Assembly (NCBI GenBank): GCA_023213395.1
Contig: CM041465.1
Coordinates: 222,339,741-222,403,740 of the forward strand
DNA from: Cycas panzhihuaensis
Lineage: Eukaryota > Cycadophyta
Length of the DNA: 64,000 nucleotides
Direction of reading: 5' to 3'
Part shown: one piece after another, positions 53,361 to 64,000 of the stretch
Position numbering within the stretch: the first letter of the stretch is position 1
Layout of the letters: every line of letters starts with the position of its first letter
Made by a program: the position numbers and the translations under genes
Notes under the pieces: model-generated
Databases searched by the model: none
Told to the model about the DNA's origin: nothing
The model's input: the letters and a program-made list of their open reading frames with translations, nothing else

Positions 53361-54560
53361 TTTTGACTCTAGAGCCTTCCAAATAATACCTAGATTACCA
53401 TTTGTAGTAGATAAAACAAAAGAGGAGCGACAAAAGTCTTTAAGAATATACTTGTTAGACTGTCTTCTCTCATGAGTTGATCTTCTTAAGATGTGGGGTT
53501 CTTGAGGTTGATCTACCTCTACAGCTAGTTCTTCCTCTTTAGCTGACTCATATTTTGATGTAGAATCTTCATCCCTTACTTCAAATTGTACCTTCTTAAA
53601 GTGTTCCTCCTTTGGTTCTTCATCTTGCTTTAGAGACTTAAACTCCTCTCTAAAGACAACATCATAGATATACATAACCTTTTATGTTTCAAGGTTATAA
53701 AGCTTATATCCTTTAACACCATCACCATAGCCAATTAAAATAGTCTTTTATGCTTTGAAATTAAGCTTAGTTCTTTGCTATTTAGAAACATACATAAAAT
53801 CTTCACAACTAAAAACTCTAAGATGACCCAGAGATGGTTTCTTACCAAACCACACTTTTTCAAGTGTTTTATATAATAAGGTAGTTGTCAGTGATTTATT
53901 TATTAGGTAGCTTACAATCATTATAACCTTCACCTACAATTTCTTCTCTAATCTAGTAGCACTGAGCATACTCCTTGATCTCTCCAGCAAGGTCCTATTC
54001 ATCCTTTTAGCAACTCCATTTTGCTATGGCATATAGGGAATTACCTTTTGCCTTTTTATCCCACACTACTTACAGAACTACTCAAACTCCTTTAAGCAAA
54101 ACTCTCCTCCATTATCCATCCTCAATATCTTGATCCACCTATCACTCTAATTCTCGACCAAGGCCTTGAATTCTTTGAATTTACTAAAAACTTTAGATTT
54201 CTGCTTAAGAAAATACACCCATGTCTTTCTCGAAAAATCATTTGTGAATGAGACAAAGTATTTGGACCCACCCAATGGGGTACATCAATAGGTCTAAAAA
54301 CATCAGTGTGCACCAATTGTAGAATACCCTTTGCTCTCTTTGAGCTTAAAGGAAAATTGACTCAATTTTGTTTGCCATATATACAATGCTCACAAAAATC
54401 AAAATCAAAGGAGCCATTAATTCCAGAGACGTCTTCTGCCATAACTTTGGAGAATAAATCATAGAGGCTTTTCTCTCCAATATGGCCCAATTTCTAATGC
54501 CACAGCATAGTTTTACCAGTAAGTGATATTTGAGTCCTGCGTTCATTATTACTACTTTCT
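53361..54560 (-). pseudogene. Element E integrase
   Basis: GAG-pre-integrase/zinc region at 54546-54346; core from 54316 with [17 protein letters not shown] (family LVHTD-CGP). The later part reads AKRMNRTLLERSRSMLS near 53970, WFGKKPSLGHLRVFSC near 53850 and LIGYGDGVKGYKLYN near 53740. The acidic tail in 53675-53352 (EEPKEEHFKKVQFEV, then RRSTHERRQSNKY) links to RT. Copia order PR-IN-RT-RH is kept. Confidence 0.92.
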
Positions 54561-54625
54561 GTAATAGCTAGACTACAACTTCTAGTACATACTGTACTTG
54601 TATCAAGCTTGTATAGTGTTCCAAA

Positions 54626-54960
54626 TTAGATCCCTCTTAATAACACTAATGTTCCTTGAACCATTTTGTAATTGTCTTTATTGAAGATCACTTCTATTCC
54701 TACATCACCTAATTGACTAACAAATAATAGACTCATAGCTAAACTAGGAATATGACTTATATTAGGGATAGTTTTAACCCTTCTATCCCCAAATCGAACC
54801 TTCACCCTTCCACAACCCACAATTTTATATGGATAATTATCCCCAAGAAATACCTTACCTCCATCAATCCTTATGTATTCATAAAACCAATCCCTATAGG
54901 GAGTAACATGAAGTGAAGCACTAGAGTCAACTAACGTTAGACTCAATATTTAACAACTTA
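54626..54960 (-). pseudogene. Element E protease
   Basis: The frame 54946-54626 opens LTLVDSSASLHVTPYRDWF. The copia active site is usually DSGAS; here Gly is Ser. It continues VFLGDNYPYKIVGCGRVKVR and IPNISHIPSLAMSLLFVSQL, the standard copia protease/GAG-pre-integrase linker. Confidence 0.92.
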
Positions 54961-55793
54961 CCTGAGGTTACCAAATAAACATCGCCATTAGCTTCATCAG
55001 AGGCTTTTGCTACCATGGAAGAAGTAGCTTCAGGTGACTTTCCCTTGTCTATGTTGACTTGACATTGGCTCTTTATATGGTTAGCTTTCCCACATCTCCA
55101 GCATACCAAAGGTCCTCTACCTGGAGATTTGGATTTTCCTCTAAATTTTGGTTGTTTATTCTTAGGCCTTTATTGGTCATAATCCAATGTTTGACCTCTT
55201 ACTACTAATGCTTCTTTTAAATAATCCTCAAAAGATTTTCACCTTGTCTCTTCTTATAGTGGAGTAGTAATAATATCATCAAATTTTAGGGTGGTAATAG
55301 CCATGCTACTAATCGCCATCACAAGATTATCCCAGGAATCAAGAAGTGAACATAATAGGATAATATGCTTGTCTTTATTAGACATTGTTATCCCAATTAA
55401 AACAAGCTAGCTCACCATGGTGTTAAATACAGTGAGATGATCTATAACTATATATCCATCACTCATCCTAAATGAATACAATTGTTTTTGAAGAAATAGC
55501 TTTTTAACTAGGGAATTTATTTAATACAAAGCCTCTAACTTTCCCCACAAATCTTTGGCCATAAACTCTATGGTAATATTTAGCAACACAATGTCTGAAA
55601 GACATAACATTATTAAACTGATTACCTTTTGATCAAGCTTCTTCCAATCTTCATCACCCATAGTTGTAGGCTTTGTTCCTGCTACAATGATCTACTAATC
55701 CTTCTTGATGAGGATATCTTCCATCTTTAGCTTCCACAACTCAAAGTTCTGGACATTCAACTTTTCAATCTCTATCTTTATAGTGCTTTCCAT
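54961..55793 (-). pseudogene. Element E gag with CCHC knuckle
   Basis: Start at 55793, MESTIKIEIEKLNVQNFELW, a typical copia gag opening located 73 nt after the PBS. Later AKDLWGKLEALY (about 55560), then GRGPLVCWRCGKANHIKSQC; the CCHC knuckle (C--C----H----C) is intact near 55100-55060. The gag is in frame with protease in copia elements. About half a dozen TAG/TAA stops are present. Confidence 0.92.
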
Positions 55794-55865
55794 GATCTTC
55801 ACACTCAAGCTTACCACACAAGGCTCCCACTTACCAAATGGATTCCTACATAAATAAAACCTTTA

Positions 55866-55877
55866 GCTCTGATACCA
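55866..55877 (-). other. Element E primer-binding site
   Basis: TGGTATCAGAGC on the minus strand, 12 of 12 to the initiator-Met tRNA 3' end, 2 nt inside the LTR edge at 55880. Confidence 0.97.
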
Positions 55878-55879
55878 AA

Positions 55880-56374
55880 TGAAGAGAAAATATAACCGCA
55901 GAAGTAATGTGATAACAAAACTCTAAACCATGCAAAGAATAAATAACATAAACAAATCAAGCACTCAATAAAAGACACTAGGAGATTTAGGTCTAAGCAT
56001 AGACCTTTTATTAATCTAAGCAATAGCTAAAGAATTACAGAGATGAATAAACCCCAACTCTTCTCCTCAACTCATCCACACTATTTCTTGTTACATGTGC
56101 CATTACATAAGAATATATAGATACAACATTACAAGATACTGCCTTGTGGTTTTACAATATAATGGGCATAAACCATGGGCTAATAAAGACCCCCATAAGA
56201 CACCCAAAAATTTTTCTTAGGGGCTCTTGCCCCTGAACACTAGCTTGAGGGGTCACTAGCCCACTAAACCCCCCAATCAAGGGCCCTATAATGGGCCCCT
56301 GGATCCCCACAAAGGGCCTCAGGTATAATGCCTATACCCATGTAACACTTACAAAGAGTTCAACATATCTAACA
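55880..56374 (-). repeat. Element E 5' LTR
   Basis: 495 bp, TGAAGAGAAAATATAAC to CTAACA, paired with 51280-51773; differences are mainly C/T and G/A. Confidence 0.95.
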
Positions 56375-57391
56375 ATCAATAGATTATAAATTACAAAAAA
56401 TTGCTAGTATTATCTTGTTTGACTTTATTCTCTTTATTTCTTCTTATTTTAGAAAAGAAATTTGAATATATGAATGATATATCTTTTCTATGATCAGATT
56501 GCATGACATTCAAGGATCCTATGATCTCCAAAAGACTTCATTTATGATAGAATCTCTCTATTTTCCTAGTTTATTATTTGTTTATGAATGAAGATTTAAT
56601 TTTAATTGATTACATGTAATTTTTGTGGCTTGAATATCATTCATAATAGTAGAAATATATCTTTGAGATCTCTTACTTCTTTTTGAATTCATTATCCAAA
56701 AGGAAAAATAGCATGTGAATAGGAAAATTTATTATAAAATCATTACATGTTACTTGATCTTTTATTAAATTCTGTATATAAGTGCATGATTATACTAGTT
56801 GCATTCCACATTTATTTTTTTCATTAAAAAGGTGTGTTTTGATAGTTTTTCTTTAATTCTTAGTGTTTTTTTTTTTTTTTTCTTGTTTCATAAAAAGAAA
56901 AGGAATAAAAGAAAGTTGCATGTGTAGTTAGCTTACTTGTTTATAGAAAAAAAGGTGGATATATCTTGTAGTTTTATCATTTACTTTTATGATTGCATTT
57001 TATTTAAAATATATAAAAAACAGAAAAGAAACTTCAATCAATTAATCCTTTTTCCTTAATTTTAGTAAAACTCTAAAGGTTGAAAGAATAGGAGGAAGGA
57101 AGTCCCTAGGAAGGACACAAGATACATTGTCAGTGTAATTTCAAATTCAGAACTCTTCCATCTGATTATGTAGGCTAATAGATTCCAATACCCCCTGTAT
57201 ATCCTAGCCTTTTGTTGCTTCATTCATATCCTATTTAAACAGCATAATCAAGTGGAGACTCCTTCTTAAGAGTTAGCAAAGGTGGTCCTTTAGGTTCCCT
57301 TAAGCTTCTTGTCTCTTAGCTTAGACTTGAAACATAGGAAATATACCATTAGTTAGAAGATATTTGATCTAGGTCCAACTAAAATATGCCA

Positions 57392-57396
57392 ACATG
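57392..57396. repeat. Element B target-site duplication, right (ACATG)
   Basis: Exact copy of 23173-23177, directly after the 3' LTR of B. Confidence 0.88.
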
Positions 57397-57804
57397 TGGT
57401 AATTTATAAGTTAAGAGCCTAGATTCTTGAGACAGAAGAAGATGTAACAAATAAAAATAAAATTTAGAGCAAAATATACCACTTGTGGTAGGAATTGGTT
57501 AGGATGAAATAATTGTACAATGAGACAATGGTAGAAATTAAATAAATGCATAAAGGGAAAAGGTCTGTATTAGCATAGTTAGATGCATTATGGGATATTA
57601 CCATCTTAATAGATCATTTTCGATTACAAAGAGTGTGAGTTACACCAACTATTGTAAGACCAGATACAACTTATATTTAGTAAGTAATGAATAGAATACA
57701 TAAAGAAATGGAAGATGCATAGTGTATGTTGTGAAGGAATGTGTAGGAAAAAAAATATGATGAAACAAATGAGGACACTTGCTAGTTTTATGATAGGGGA
57801 GATA
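57397..57804 (+). other. Element A internal 3' end with polypurine tract
   Basis: Continuation of element A after the B insertion. No protein is recognised. GATAGGGGAGATA at 57792-57804 is a polypurine tract directly before the LTR TG at 57805. Confidence 0.75.
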
Positions 57805-58786
57805 TGTATAGGTAAAACTACAAACATAATTTTAAAGAAAATTGTAAAGTACTAAATTATAGTTAAAGTTAGCACTATGAATAAGTTGTAGTTGAAATTT
57901 CCATTTATCATAGTAAGGGTTATGAGTGTGAGTAAATCACAGTTGGGATCGCAGTTATGAGTAAATCATAGTTGGGGTTATGTACATGAGCAGATTGTAG
58001 TTAGTGTCATGAGTGTGAGTAAATCACAATGAGCATCACAATTATAAGCAAATCATAGTTAGGTTTGCACATACAAGTAGATCATAATCAAGGTCATGAG
58101 TATGAGTAAATCATAGTCAAGGTTACAAGTGTGAGTAGATCATAGTTGAGGTCATAGTTGCAAGTAGATCATAGTCAAGGTCACGGTTGTGAGCAGATCA
58201 TAATTGGGGTCATGAGTATGAGCAAATCATAGTTAAGGTCATAGTTATGATCAAATCACAATCAGGATCACGAGTGTGAGAAAATTATAGTTAGGGTCAT
58301 GGTTTTGAGTAGATCGTAGTCAGGTTCATGAGTATAAGTAGATCATAGTTAAGGTTACAGTTATAAGTAGATCATAGTTAGGGTTAAGTTTATAGTTAGG
58401 ATCATAATTTAGATGGTTAAAACCCAATTGTAGTTTGAAAAATATGATTATTACCAAATGTATTTAAGAAGGAAGACTAGTCATTGTTATGATGTAACCA
58501 ATGGTAGTTGAAATCATTGGGTCTTTTTGTATAAATAGTAGTTGGTCTAATATATGTAGGTGTGTGAGGGTAGGGAAGTCAAAGAGGAGATACATAATGT
58601 TTTTCTTACTATGGTAAGTTTTGCATGCTAGTCTAATATTTGTAGACTGTTGGGTCTACATTTGATTATGAGAGGACCAGATGTAGTTTCCTATTCTAAT
58701 GATAATATGTTTTGCATCATATTAGGTATTCCTTATATGTGCTTTATTTATTATGTCAATATTATAGATGAATAGGGAAAGACACA
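57805..58786 (+). repeat. Element A 3' LTR
   Basis: 982 bp, TGTATAGG to GACACA, paired with 14074-14947. Includes the minisatellite at about 57900-58405, followed by the shared stretch with CCAAATGTATTTAAGAAGG. Confidence 0.85.
57900..58405. repeat. About 30-bp minisatellite in element A 3' LTR
   Basis: Roughly 17 units of the same repeat as at 14160-14560 (GAGTAGATCATAGT followed by TCATGAG-type sequence), about 100 bp longer than in the 5' LTR. Confidence 0.88.
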
Positions 58787-59447
58787 TAAGGGTAAATAGT
58801 TGAGCCTCTTATGGTTACCAAACAAATTAAGGAAAGGAGTAATAACCAAGGGTGATCTTAGGTAAAATATTAATAAATGTGAAAATAGTAAGGTAGGAGA
58901 AACTTAGGCCTTCTACAAAATTGCCATACAACATAAATAGGTAGTCCTTAGGAATTTAAACTAGTATAAGGAGAATGATACCCAAATGGGATAATTAATT
59001 ACCAAAAATAAATTAAAATAAGGGCTCTCATATACAACTAGTTTGAATAAAACCTTATATGAAATGGAGAATATAAAGGTCCATATAAGTCAAATTAGGA
59101 GTCAAAACTTTGTATAAACATCACAACATTGCCTTCAATTCAAAATAGGCTCCTAGGCTCGAATAAAGAGTAAATGTTGAAATAATGATTATTAATCTAC
59201 TTAGAATAAATAGAATAATATGAATAAAATACTATATAGTAGAGGATACATGTATATACATAGGAGTATGCTCACTGGATGAGAACATGGGTGGATATTT
59301 AGATGGACCACTGACCAATATAATATAGGATATGAAACTCTTTCTAAATGTTTAGACATATAAATCTATACACATGGAGGGACACTCTTATAAACATATA
59401 TATGGATGCAAATATATACAAATGGAGTGGCTAAATGGTCTAAATGG
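58787..59447. other. Unassigned AT-rich flank
   Basis: About 660 bp right of element A with no reading frame or motif I recognise. Its right end may be leader sequence of the minus-strand element whose PBS lies at 59448-59459. Confidence 0.45.
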
Positions 59448-59475
59448 ACTTTGATACCAAATATTGGCATCAAGA
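59448..59475 (-). other. PBS-like site and possible LTR start, minus strand
   Basis: Minus 59459-59448 reads TGGTATCAAAGT (10 of 12, both differences transitions). A 2-nt gap leads to TATTGGCATC at 59462, which could be an LTR edge with TG decayed to TA. The 150 bp that follow loosely resemble the LTR of element G. No partner LTR was found. Confidence 0.4.
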
Positions 59476-59819
59476 AGAGGTAAGAAAAACATACACATAA
59501 CACATATACAATTGAAATAAGACAAGGAGAAGGGTCACCAAATATCTAGAAGATACAGTGACACTAAAGAACACTAGGATCAATGGCCCTATGAAATAAA
59601 TAGTCAGGCCTCTGAGGGTATTAATATATACCTTAAAATTAACCACTAAAAATATGTTGCTTATGAAAAAATAATTAGATTGGGAATAGGCTCAAGATAG
59701 GCATTATTCTAAGATTACAAAGTTAATAGGATCAAAAGATAGTTTACCACTCCATACACACCTTAATATGATTATATTGTCGAAAGGAAAAATATAGTTA
59801 TTGAAGAGATATATAGAAT

Positions 59820-60229
59820 CATAATAAGTGTGAAAATTTTAAGTCATGAACATTAGGTGGAAGCTATGAGAACTTCTATTTATATATTAAACCAAAGTTT
59901 AACCAAGTAGTTAGAAATCTTACTCTAGAAGAAACATGGTCTAGAAGAAAACCTCATATTAGATACTTAGGTGTATTTAAAAGTATGGCATGTATACATA
60001 TTCCTAAGAAAAGAAAAAGTAATATGGATGAAAAATGAATAAAGTCATATTTATTAGATATATAGAACAAGAAAAAGCATATGAGTTATTTGATAAAAAT
60101 GAAAGGATAATTTATACTAGTAGAAATATAAACTTTGATGAAAATCCTATGAAAAACATAAGTATAATTAAATAAAATGACAAAGGAAAAGAGATTATTA
60201 ATGATAAGCCTAGAAAAAGTATGAGCCTA
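59820..60229 (+). pseudogene. Copia element F, integrase C-terminal part
   Basis: VEAMRTSIYILNQSLTK (about 59853) is followed after a frameshift by LEETWSRRKPHIRYLGVFKS (about 59922) and ACIHIPKKRKSNMDEK. A third frame has EQEKAYELFDKNERIIYTSR and NINFDEN (about 60067-60145). This is the end of copia integrase. Gag, protease and the integrase front are not found to the left, so F is 5'-truncated or rearranged. It is split here by element G and resumes at 62232. Confidence 0.85.
60225..60229. repeat. Element G target-site duplication, left (GCCTA)
   Basis: GCCTA here and ACCTA at 62227-62231: 4 of 5 identical, the difference a transition. Confidence 0.75.
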
Positions 60230-60504
60230 TGTAACATGTATGAATTCTGTTACCACTCATGATAGAGAAATATGAAGAGAAATAATAGAAATAAGACAAA
60301 GAAAAAGGTAAAGTTCTAAAGAACATTCATTAACATAATACAACATGCTCTCTTTACAATAAAGTGGGGTATATATATCACTATCCCCCTATATTATTAT
60401 AGTCTTACCTCTAAGTTAACCAATCCCCTATTTCCTTATTATTAACCTTTACTCCTTTGCTCTCACTAACCTTAACCTATTATCATGTGATGAAGGCTAC
60501 CACA
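60230..60504 (-). repeat. Element G 3' LTR
   Basis: 275 bp; clearest match to the partner in ACCACTCA-GATAGAGAAAT and GTGGGGTATATATA. Confidence 0.88.
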
Positions 60505-60879
60505 TGTCCTCCACCCTTAGATGTTTTGCCCTTGAAGCATCTTAGTACATCGATACATATAACCACCATTCACTACTATTATATAATCGATAGGTCCTAT
60601 GAAGATTATTAGAAAAGCTGTGTATGGAATGGGGGGTTTATCCATCCTAAGTAGAATTAGATGTGCCTTAGATATCGATAATTTTAAAATCAAAAGCTTA
60701 AATGTTGTGGTTGCTTAGGGTATTTAGTCAATGAGGGCCTTGCTTATTAAGTTTTAATATGTTAGACCTCTTGATAGTGTGTTTATTAATATAGCCCCAT
60801 TTTAGTATGTCTTTTAACCTTTGGTAAGTTATATTTTTCCTTATGCTTAGCTACACCTAGTAGTATGGGGTGGTAAATA

Positions 60880-61330
60880 ACTTTTGTTATTTACTCTTAA
60901 CATTCTTTTTCTCTCTCATCATTATTTTATTATTCTTGTCTCTATGGAATGGGAAGAATTCCTTGTCCTAACTTACAATTAAACCTCTTTAATATTTGAT
61001 GATCTTCTTATTTTTCTCATTCAAGGCTTTGTATCTCCTACCATCAAGAATTATTATATTTTATGTGAATAGCTAATTGTAGTAAGCATTTAATGACCTA
61101 GTCGTATTATACCACTTCTTAAACCAAAGGTAAGCCTTTCCTTGTAGATATAATGAGACTACTTTATCCATTTCTTCACTTCTTAGGTAATCATCAATAA
61201 GTAATTTTATACACATATTTATTTCTCTAACCTAGGCATTTATAGTAAGAGCCTCGTCTGTATTAAATATGGGTGATGATGGATTTTTTAATAGCCATGA
61301 TGATGTGAAGATAAGAAAAATATTAAGCCT
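60880..61330 (-). pseudogene. Element G gag remnant
   Basis: Right to left: LLIDDYLRSEEMDKVVSLYL (about 61205-61150) and QGKAYLWFKKWYNTTRSLNA, which match the retrotransposon gag core (A--YL-G-A--WF). A later basic segment with stops follows (GRRYKALNEK, about 61035). Frame is kept for about 90 codons. No zinc knuckle is seen. Confidence 0.65.
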
Positions 61331-61970
61331 CAAGAATAATGGTATACAACTAAGGTTTAAATAGCAAAAAATAGTATAGAAATAAATACCATCATAAACC
61401 CTTATAAAATGGAAGGATTAACTTCAATTTTAAATATCTAATAAATAATGGATTAAAAATGCATAAAATATAGCCTAAAATAATGGCCTATGAATTATGA
61501 TTTTAATCATTTAGATGGAATAAATTTTGATACTTATATCAAAAGATATACCCCTTTTAAGGAGGGCTTATAATTACGTTTTTTAAACTATAATAGTACC
61601 GTTTAATAAAATAAAAATAACTTTCTTCTTAGACCTCTAATTATCCTAAGACCCCTTCCATTTGAAAATAGACTTTAAAATGCATAGAATTTAAAAATAT
61701 TTAAGGTAATTTAGATAGCCATTTGAAATTGAGATAATAAATTTATTTTCAATGTTAGTGATGAAAAGTAAGCCAAGATTAAATCTACTATAATTTTTGT
61801 ATTTTCCCCCTAAATCTAGTGTAACCATTCAAAATTTGTAGAATGAGCTATTTTGTCTCAAATTTACTATTATTTTTTAGAAACTTTAGTGTTTATAATT
61901 TAGTATATGCCTTCAAATCTTATATTAAAGTATGAAAAAAATTTCTAAATAACTTTACTCTAATACTACA

Positions 61971-62226
61971 TGTAAAATGTCTAAATCCTAGTACCACTCA
62001 AGATAGAGAAATAGTAGAAATAAGATAAAGAAGAAGGTAAAGTTTTAAAGAACATTCATCAACATAACACGACATACTCTCTTTATAATATAGTGGGGTA
62101 TATATAGCACTAACCCTCCACATTATTATAATCCTATCTTTAAGTTGACTAATCCTCTATTTCCTTATTATTAACTTCTATTCTCATTAACCTTAATCTA
62201 TTTTCATGTGGTGAAGGCTCATCACA
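61971..62226 (-). repeat. Element G 5' LTR
   Basis: 256 bp, paired with 60230-60504, with the PBS directly to its left. Confidence 0.88.
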
Positions 62227-62231
62227 ACCTA

Positions 62232-63977
62232 ATCAAGATAAGTGATGGTGAAAGCTCATCTAATTCAAGTCCAAGTCCCAATCAAATGATAAATATTAAT
62301 CAACTGAAATAGATCAAAATTACTATAGAAGCCTCTAAGTTAGATCAAATCCCTATGGATCAAGGGATAATGACAAGGAGTATGAGGTAATAAGCAAAGA
62401 TAAACCTTGTCTTAATAGAAAAAGTCAAAGATATCATTAAACCTAAGTTACATGATAAATCAAAGGATAAAAAGGAATTGAAAAGAACTATGGATGAAGG
62501 ATATGAATCATTTATGAAACATAAAACTTAAGAGGTAGTTTAACTTCCTAAAGCTAAGTATGCTCTTAGAACTAAATACATTTATAAAGTAAAATATAAC
62601 ATTAATAAGGGAATAGAAACGTCTAAGGCTATGTTAGTAGAAAAAGGATATGCTCAAGAAGAAAGGAATGATTATGAGGAAAACTTTACTTTAACAATGA
62701 AAATGAATGCAATAACAATGTTAATATCCATTACATCAGAGAAGAATTAGCCCATGTATCAAATGGCTAATAAGATTGTATTCCTTCATGGAGAAATAGA
62801 TGAATAAGTGTATATTCAACAACTACCTAGCTATGAGAAGAAATAAAAAGAAGAATATACATGTAAGTTATCCAAATCCCTCTATGTATTAAAATAAGAC
62901 CTAAGTGCTTGGTATAGAAAAATCTAAAAACACTTAAGAAATATTAGATTTAAAAGAAGTCCTAATGACCCTAATCTTTATGTGTTAAGTGACAAGAAGA
63001 ATATGATCATCTTGATTATATATATCAATGATTTAGTGATTTGTGGGAGTAATAATGATCTAGTTAAATATGTTAAAGAAAAGTTACATAAGGAAATTGA
63101 CATGAAAGACTTAGTTCACATGTATTATCATCTCATAATTGAGGTGTGGCAGACTAGATACAGAAACTTCACTTCTAAATCTAAGTATATAAACAAAATT
63201 TTATAAATATTTGAAATCAATGATGTTAATTCTAATGATACACCCATAGAAAGTGGATTAAAAATATCTCTCAATGATGAATCAAAGGAAGTAGATAAAA
63301 TAATATATAGATAGTTAATTGGAAGTTTAGTCTATTTAGCTAATATTAGACTAGATATTTCTTTTATAGTGAATAAGATATCTAAATATATAACATTCCA
63401 TAAGGAGTCACATTGGAAAGCCAAAAAAGGAATCCTAAGGTATATGAAAGGAACATATGAATTTGGAATTATATATGCTAAGAGCTTAGATAGTAACATC
63501 TAAATTATTGGATTAATTGATTCTAGCTAGGTGGGATCCCTAAAAGATAGGAGGTCTACCAATGGATATATGTTTAAAATTAAAATAAGTGTTATACCCT
63601 GGTGTAGTAAAAGGTAGCATGGTATTTCTAAATCATCTATAGAAGTTGAGCATAAAGTTACATCCATAGTTATATGCTAGGTTATTTGCCTTAAAAAAAT
63701 TAGAAAACCTATGATTTAATTAAACAAGTCCCACTCTAATATATTGCAATAATCAAGTGTATTAAAATTAGTTTAAAAATTTATCTTTTATGAAATGATT
63801 AAACATATTAAAGTTTATTATTATTTTATTAGGAATATTATCAAGAAACAAAATGTTCAACTTGAGTACATTCCCATTGGAGAATAACCTACTAACATAC
63901 TCACAAATCCTTTAGTGAAAAATAAATTCTAGAAATACATATATAATTTTGGTATTTAAAAAATCAACATCAAAGGA
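62232..63977 (+). pseudogene. Copia element F, RT and RNase H
   Basis: Continues F after G. RT opens with MDEGYESFMKHKT (about 62490), then ALRTKYIYKVKYN, AMLVEKGYAQEERNDYEENF and YVLK-DLSAWYRKI. The open stretch 62982-63206 contains IIYINDLVICG, the catalytic box at 63021-63032 being YIND where copia has YVDD. Then ESGLKISLNDESKEV, LIGSLVYLANIRLDISFIVN, the RNase H blocks KGTYEFGIIYAKS and KDRRSTNGYMFK, and the C-terminus LEYIPIGE-PTNILTNPLVKN (about 63859-63920). Many TAG stops. A TGTTGTTAAAGG at 63978 may start the 3' LTR, which leaves the window. Confidence 0.92.
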
Positions 63978-64000
63978 TGTTGTTAAAGGTAAAGTTTAAG

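Larger units (their letters stand above)
51280..56374 (-). mobile_element. Element E: full-length copia retrotransposon
   Basis: 5.1 kb, in the 3' LTR of B, opposite orientation. LTRs 51280-51773 and 55880-56374, perfect ATCAA duplication, perfect PBS TGGTATCAGAGC at 55877-55866, PPT-like AAGTGGGAGT at 51781-51772. One polyprotein can be traced from 55793 to 51815. It is the least decayed element in the window, with an intact knuckle and intact YVDD, but it still has many stops. Confidence 0.97.
60230..62226 (-). mobile_element. Element G: short LTR retrotransposon with gag only
   Basis: 2.0 kb, inserted in copia F in the opposite orientation. LTRs 60230-60504 and 61971-62226 (both start TGTAA-ATGT and end CACA). 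PBS TAGTATTAGAGT at 61968-61957 with a 2-nt gap. Minus-strand PPT AAGGGTGGAGGACA at 60518-60505. The 1.45-kb interior has a gypsy-type gag trace and no RT, protease or integrase. Confidence 0.88.

Overview
The window is repeat DNA from a large plant nuclear genome. It is AT-rich and poor in CpG, and every coding trace I can identify belongs to a retrotransposon: L1-type LINE, Ty1/copia, Ty3/gypsy chromoviruses, and Tat-like gypsy elements. I found no ordinary host gene, tRNA, rRNA, organelle insert or CRISPR array. Element size, nesting and decay fit a big-genome seed plant such as a gymnosperm, but the sequence does not fix the species.

Left part. At 227-240 a decayed primer-binding site (PBS) and an LTR start belong to a minus-strand element that leaves the window. 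After unassigned AT-rich DNA and an LTR-like fragment (about 2045-2440) comes a full-length minus-strand LINE (about 2637-8854) with a 16-bp target duplication and an A-rich tail. A truncated minus-strand copia (9600-12762, PBS at 13137-13148) follows.

Centre: a three-level nest. Element A (Tat-like gypsy, plus, 14074-58786) has 5' LTR, gag, protease, RT/RNase H, integrase and an extra 3' ORF. It is split at 23177 by element B (Tat-like, plus, 23178-57391), flanked by ACATG on both sides. B has LTRs of about 2.2-2.3 kb, a gag-pol, a second RNase H domain after integrase, a 1.86-kb (TA)n array, a candidate antisense ORF and a polypurine tract (PPT). The 5' LTR of B holds chromovirus C (24256-28274, minus, target duplication GTTAG). 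The 3' LTR of B holds chromovirus D (43196-50170, minus, GTCAC/CTCAC) and copia E (51280-56374, minus, ATCAA). A resumes at 57397 and ends with its own 3' LTR. Both A LTRs carry a roughly 30-bp minisatellite whose copy number differs between the ends.

Right part. Plus-strand copia F (about 59820 to the window end) is split by G (60230-62226), a 2-kb minus-strand LTR element with only a gag trace.

All coding regions are dead. Many of the stops are TAG where the family has CAG (Gln), several catalytic Asp residues have become Asn, and zinc-knuckle Cys have become Tyr. This is the pattern expected from methylcytosine deamination, including at CHG sites. Boundaries given as exact rest on TG/CA ends, PBS/PPT placement and target duplications that I read directly. 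Domain edges inside the decayed genes are approximate, and family assignments rest on recognised motifs, not database searches.
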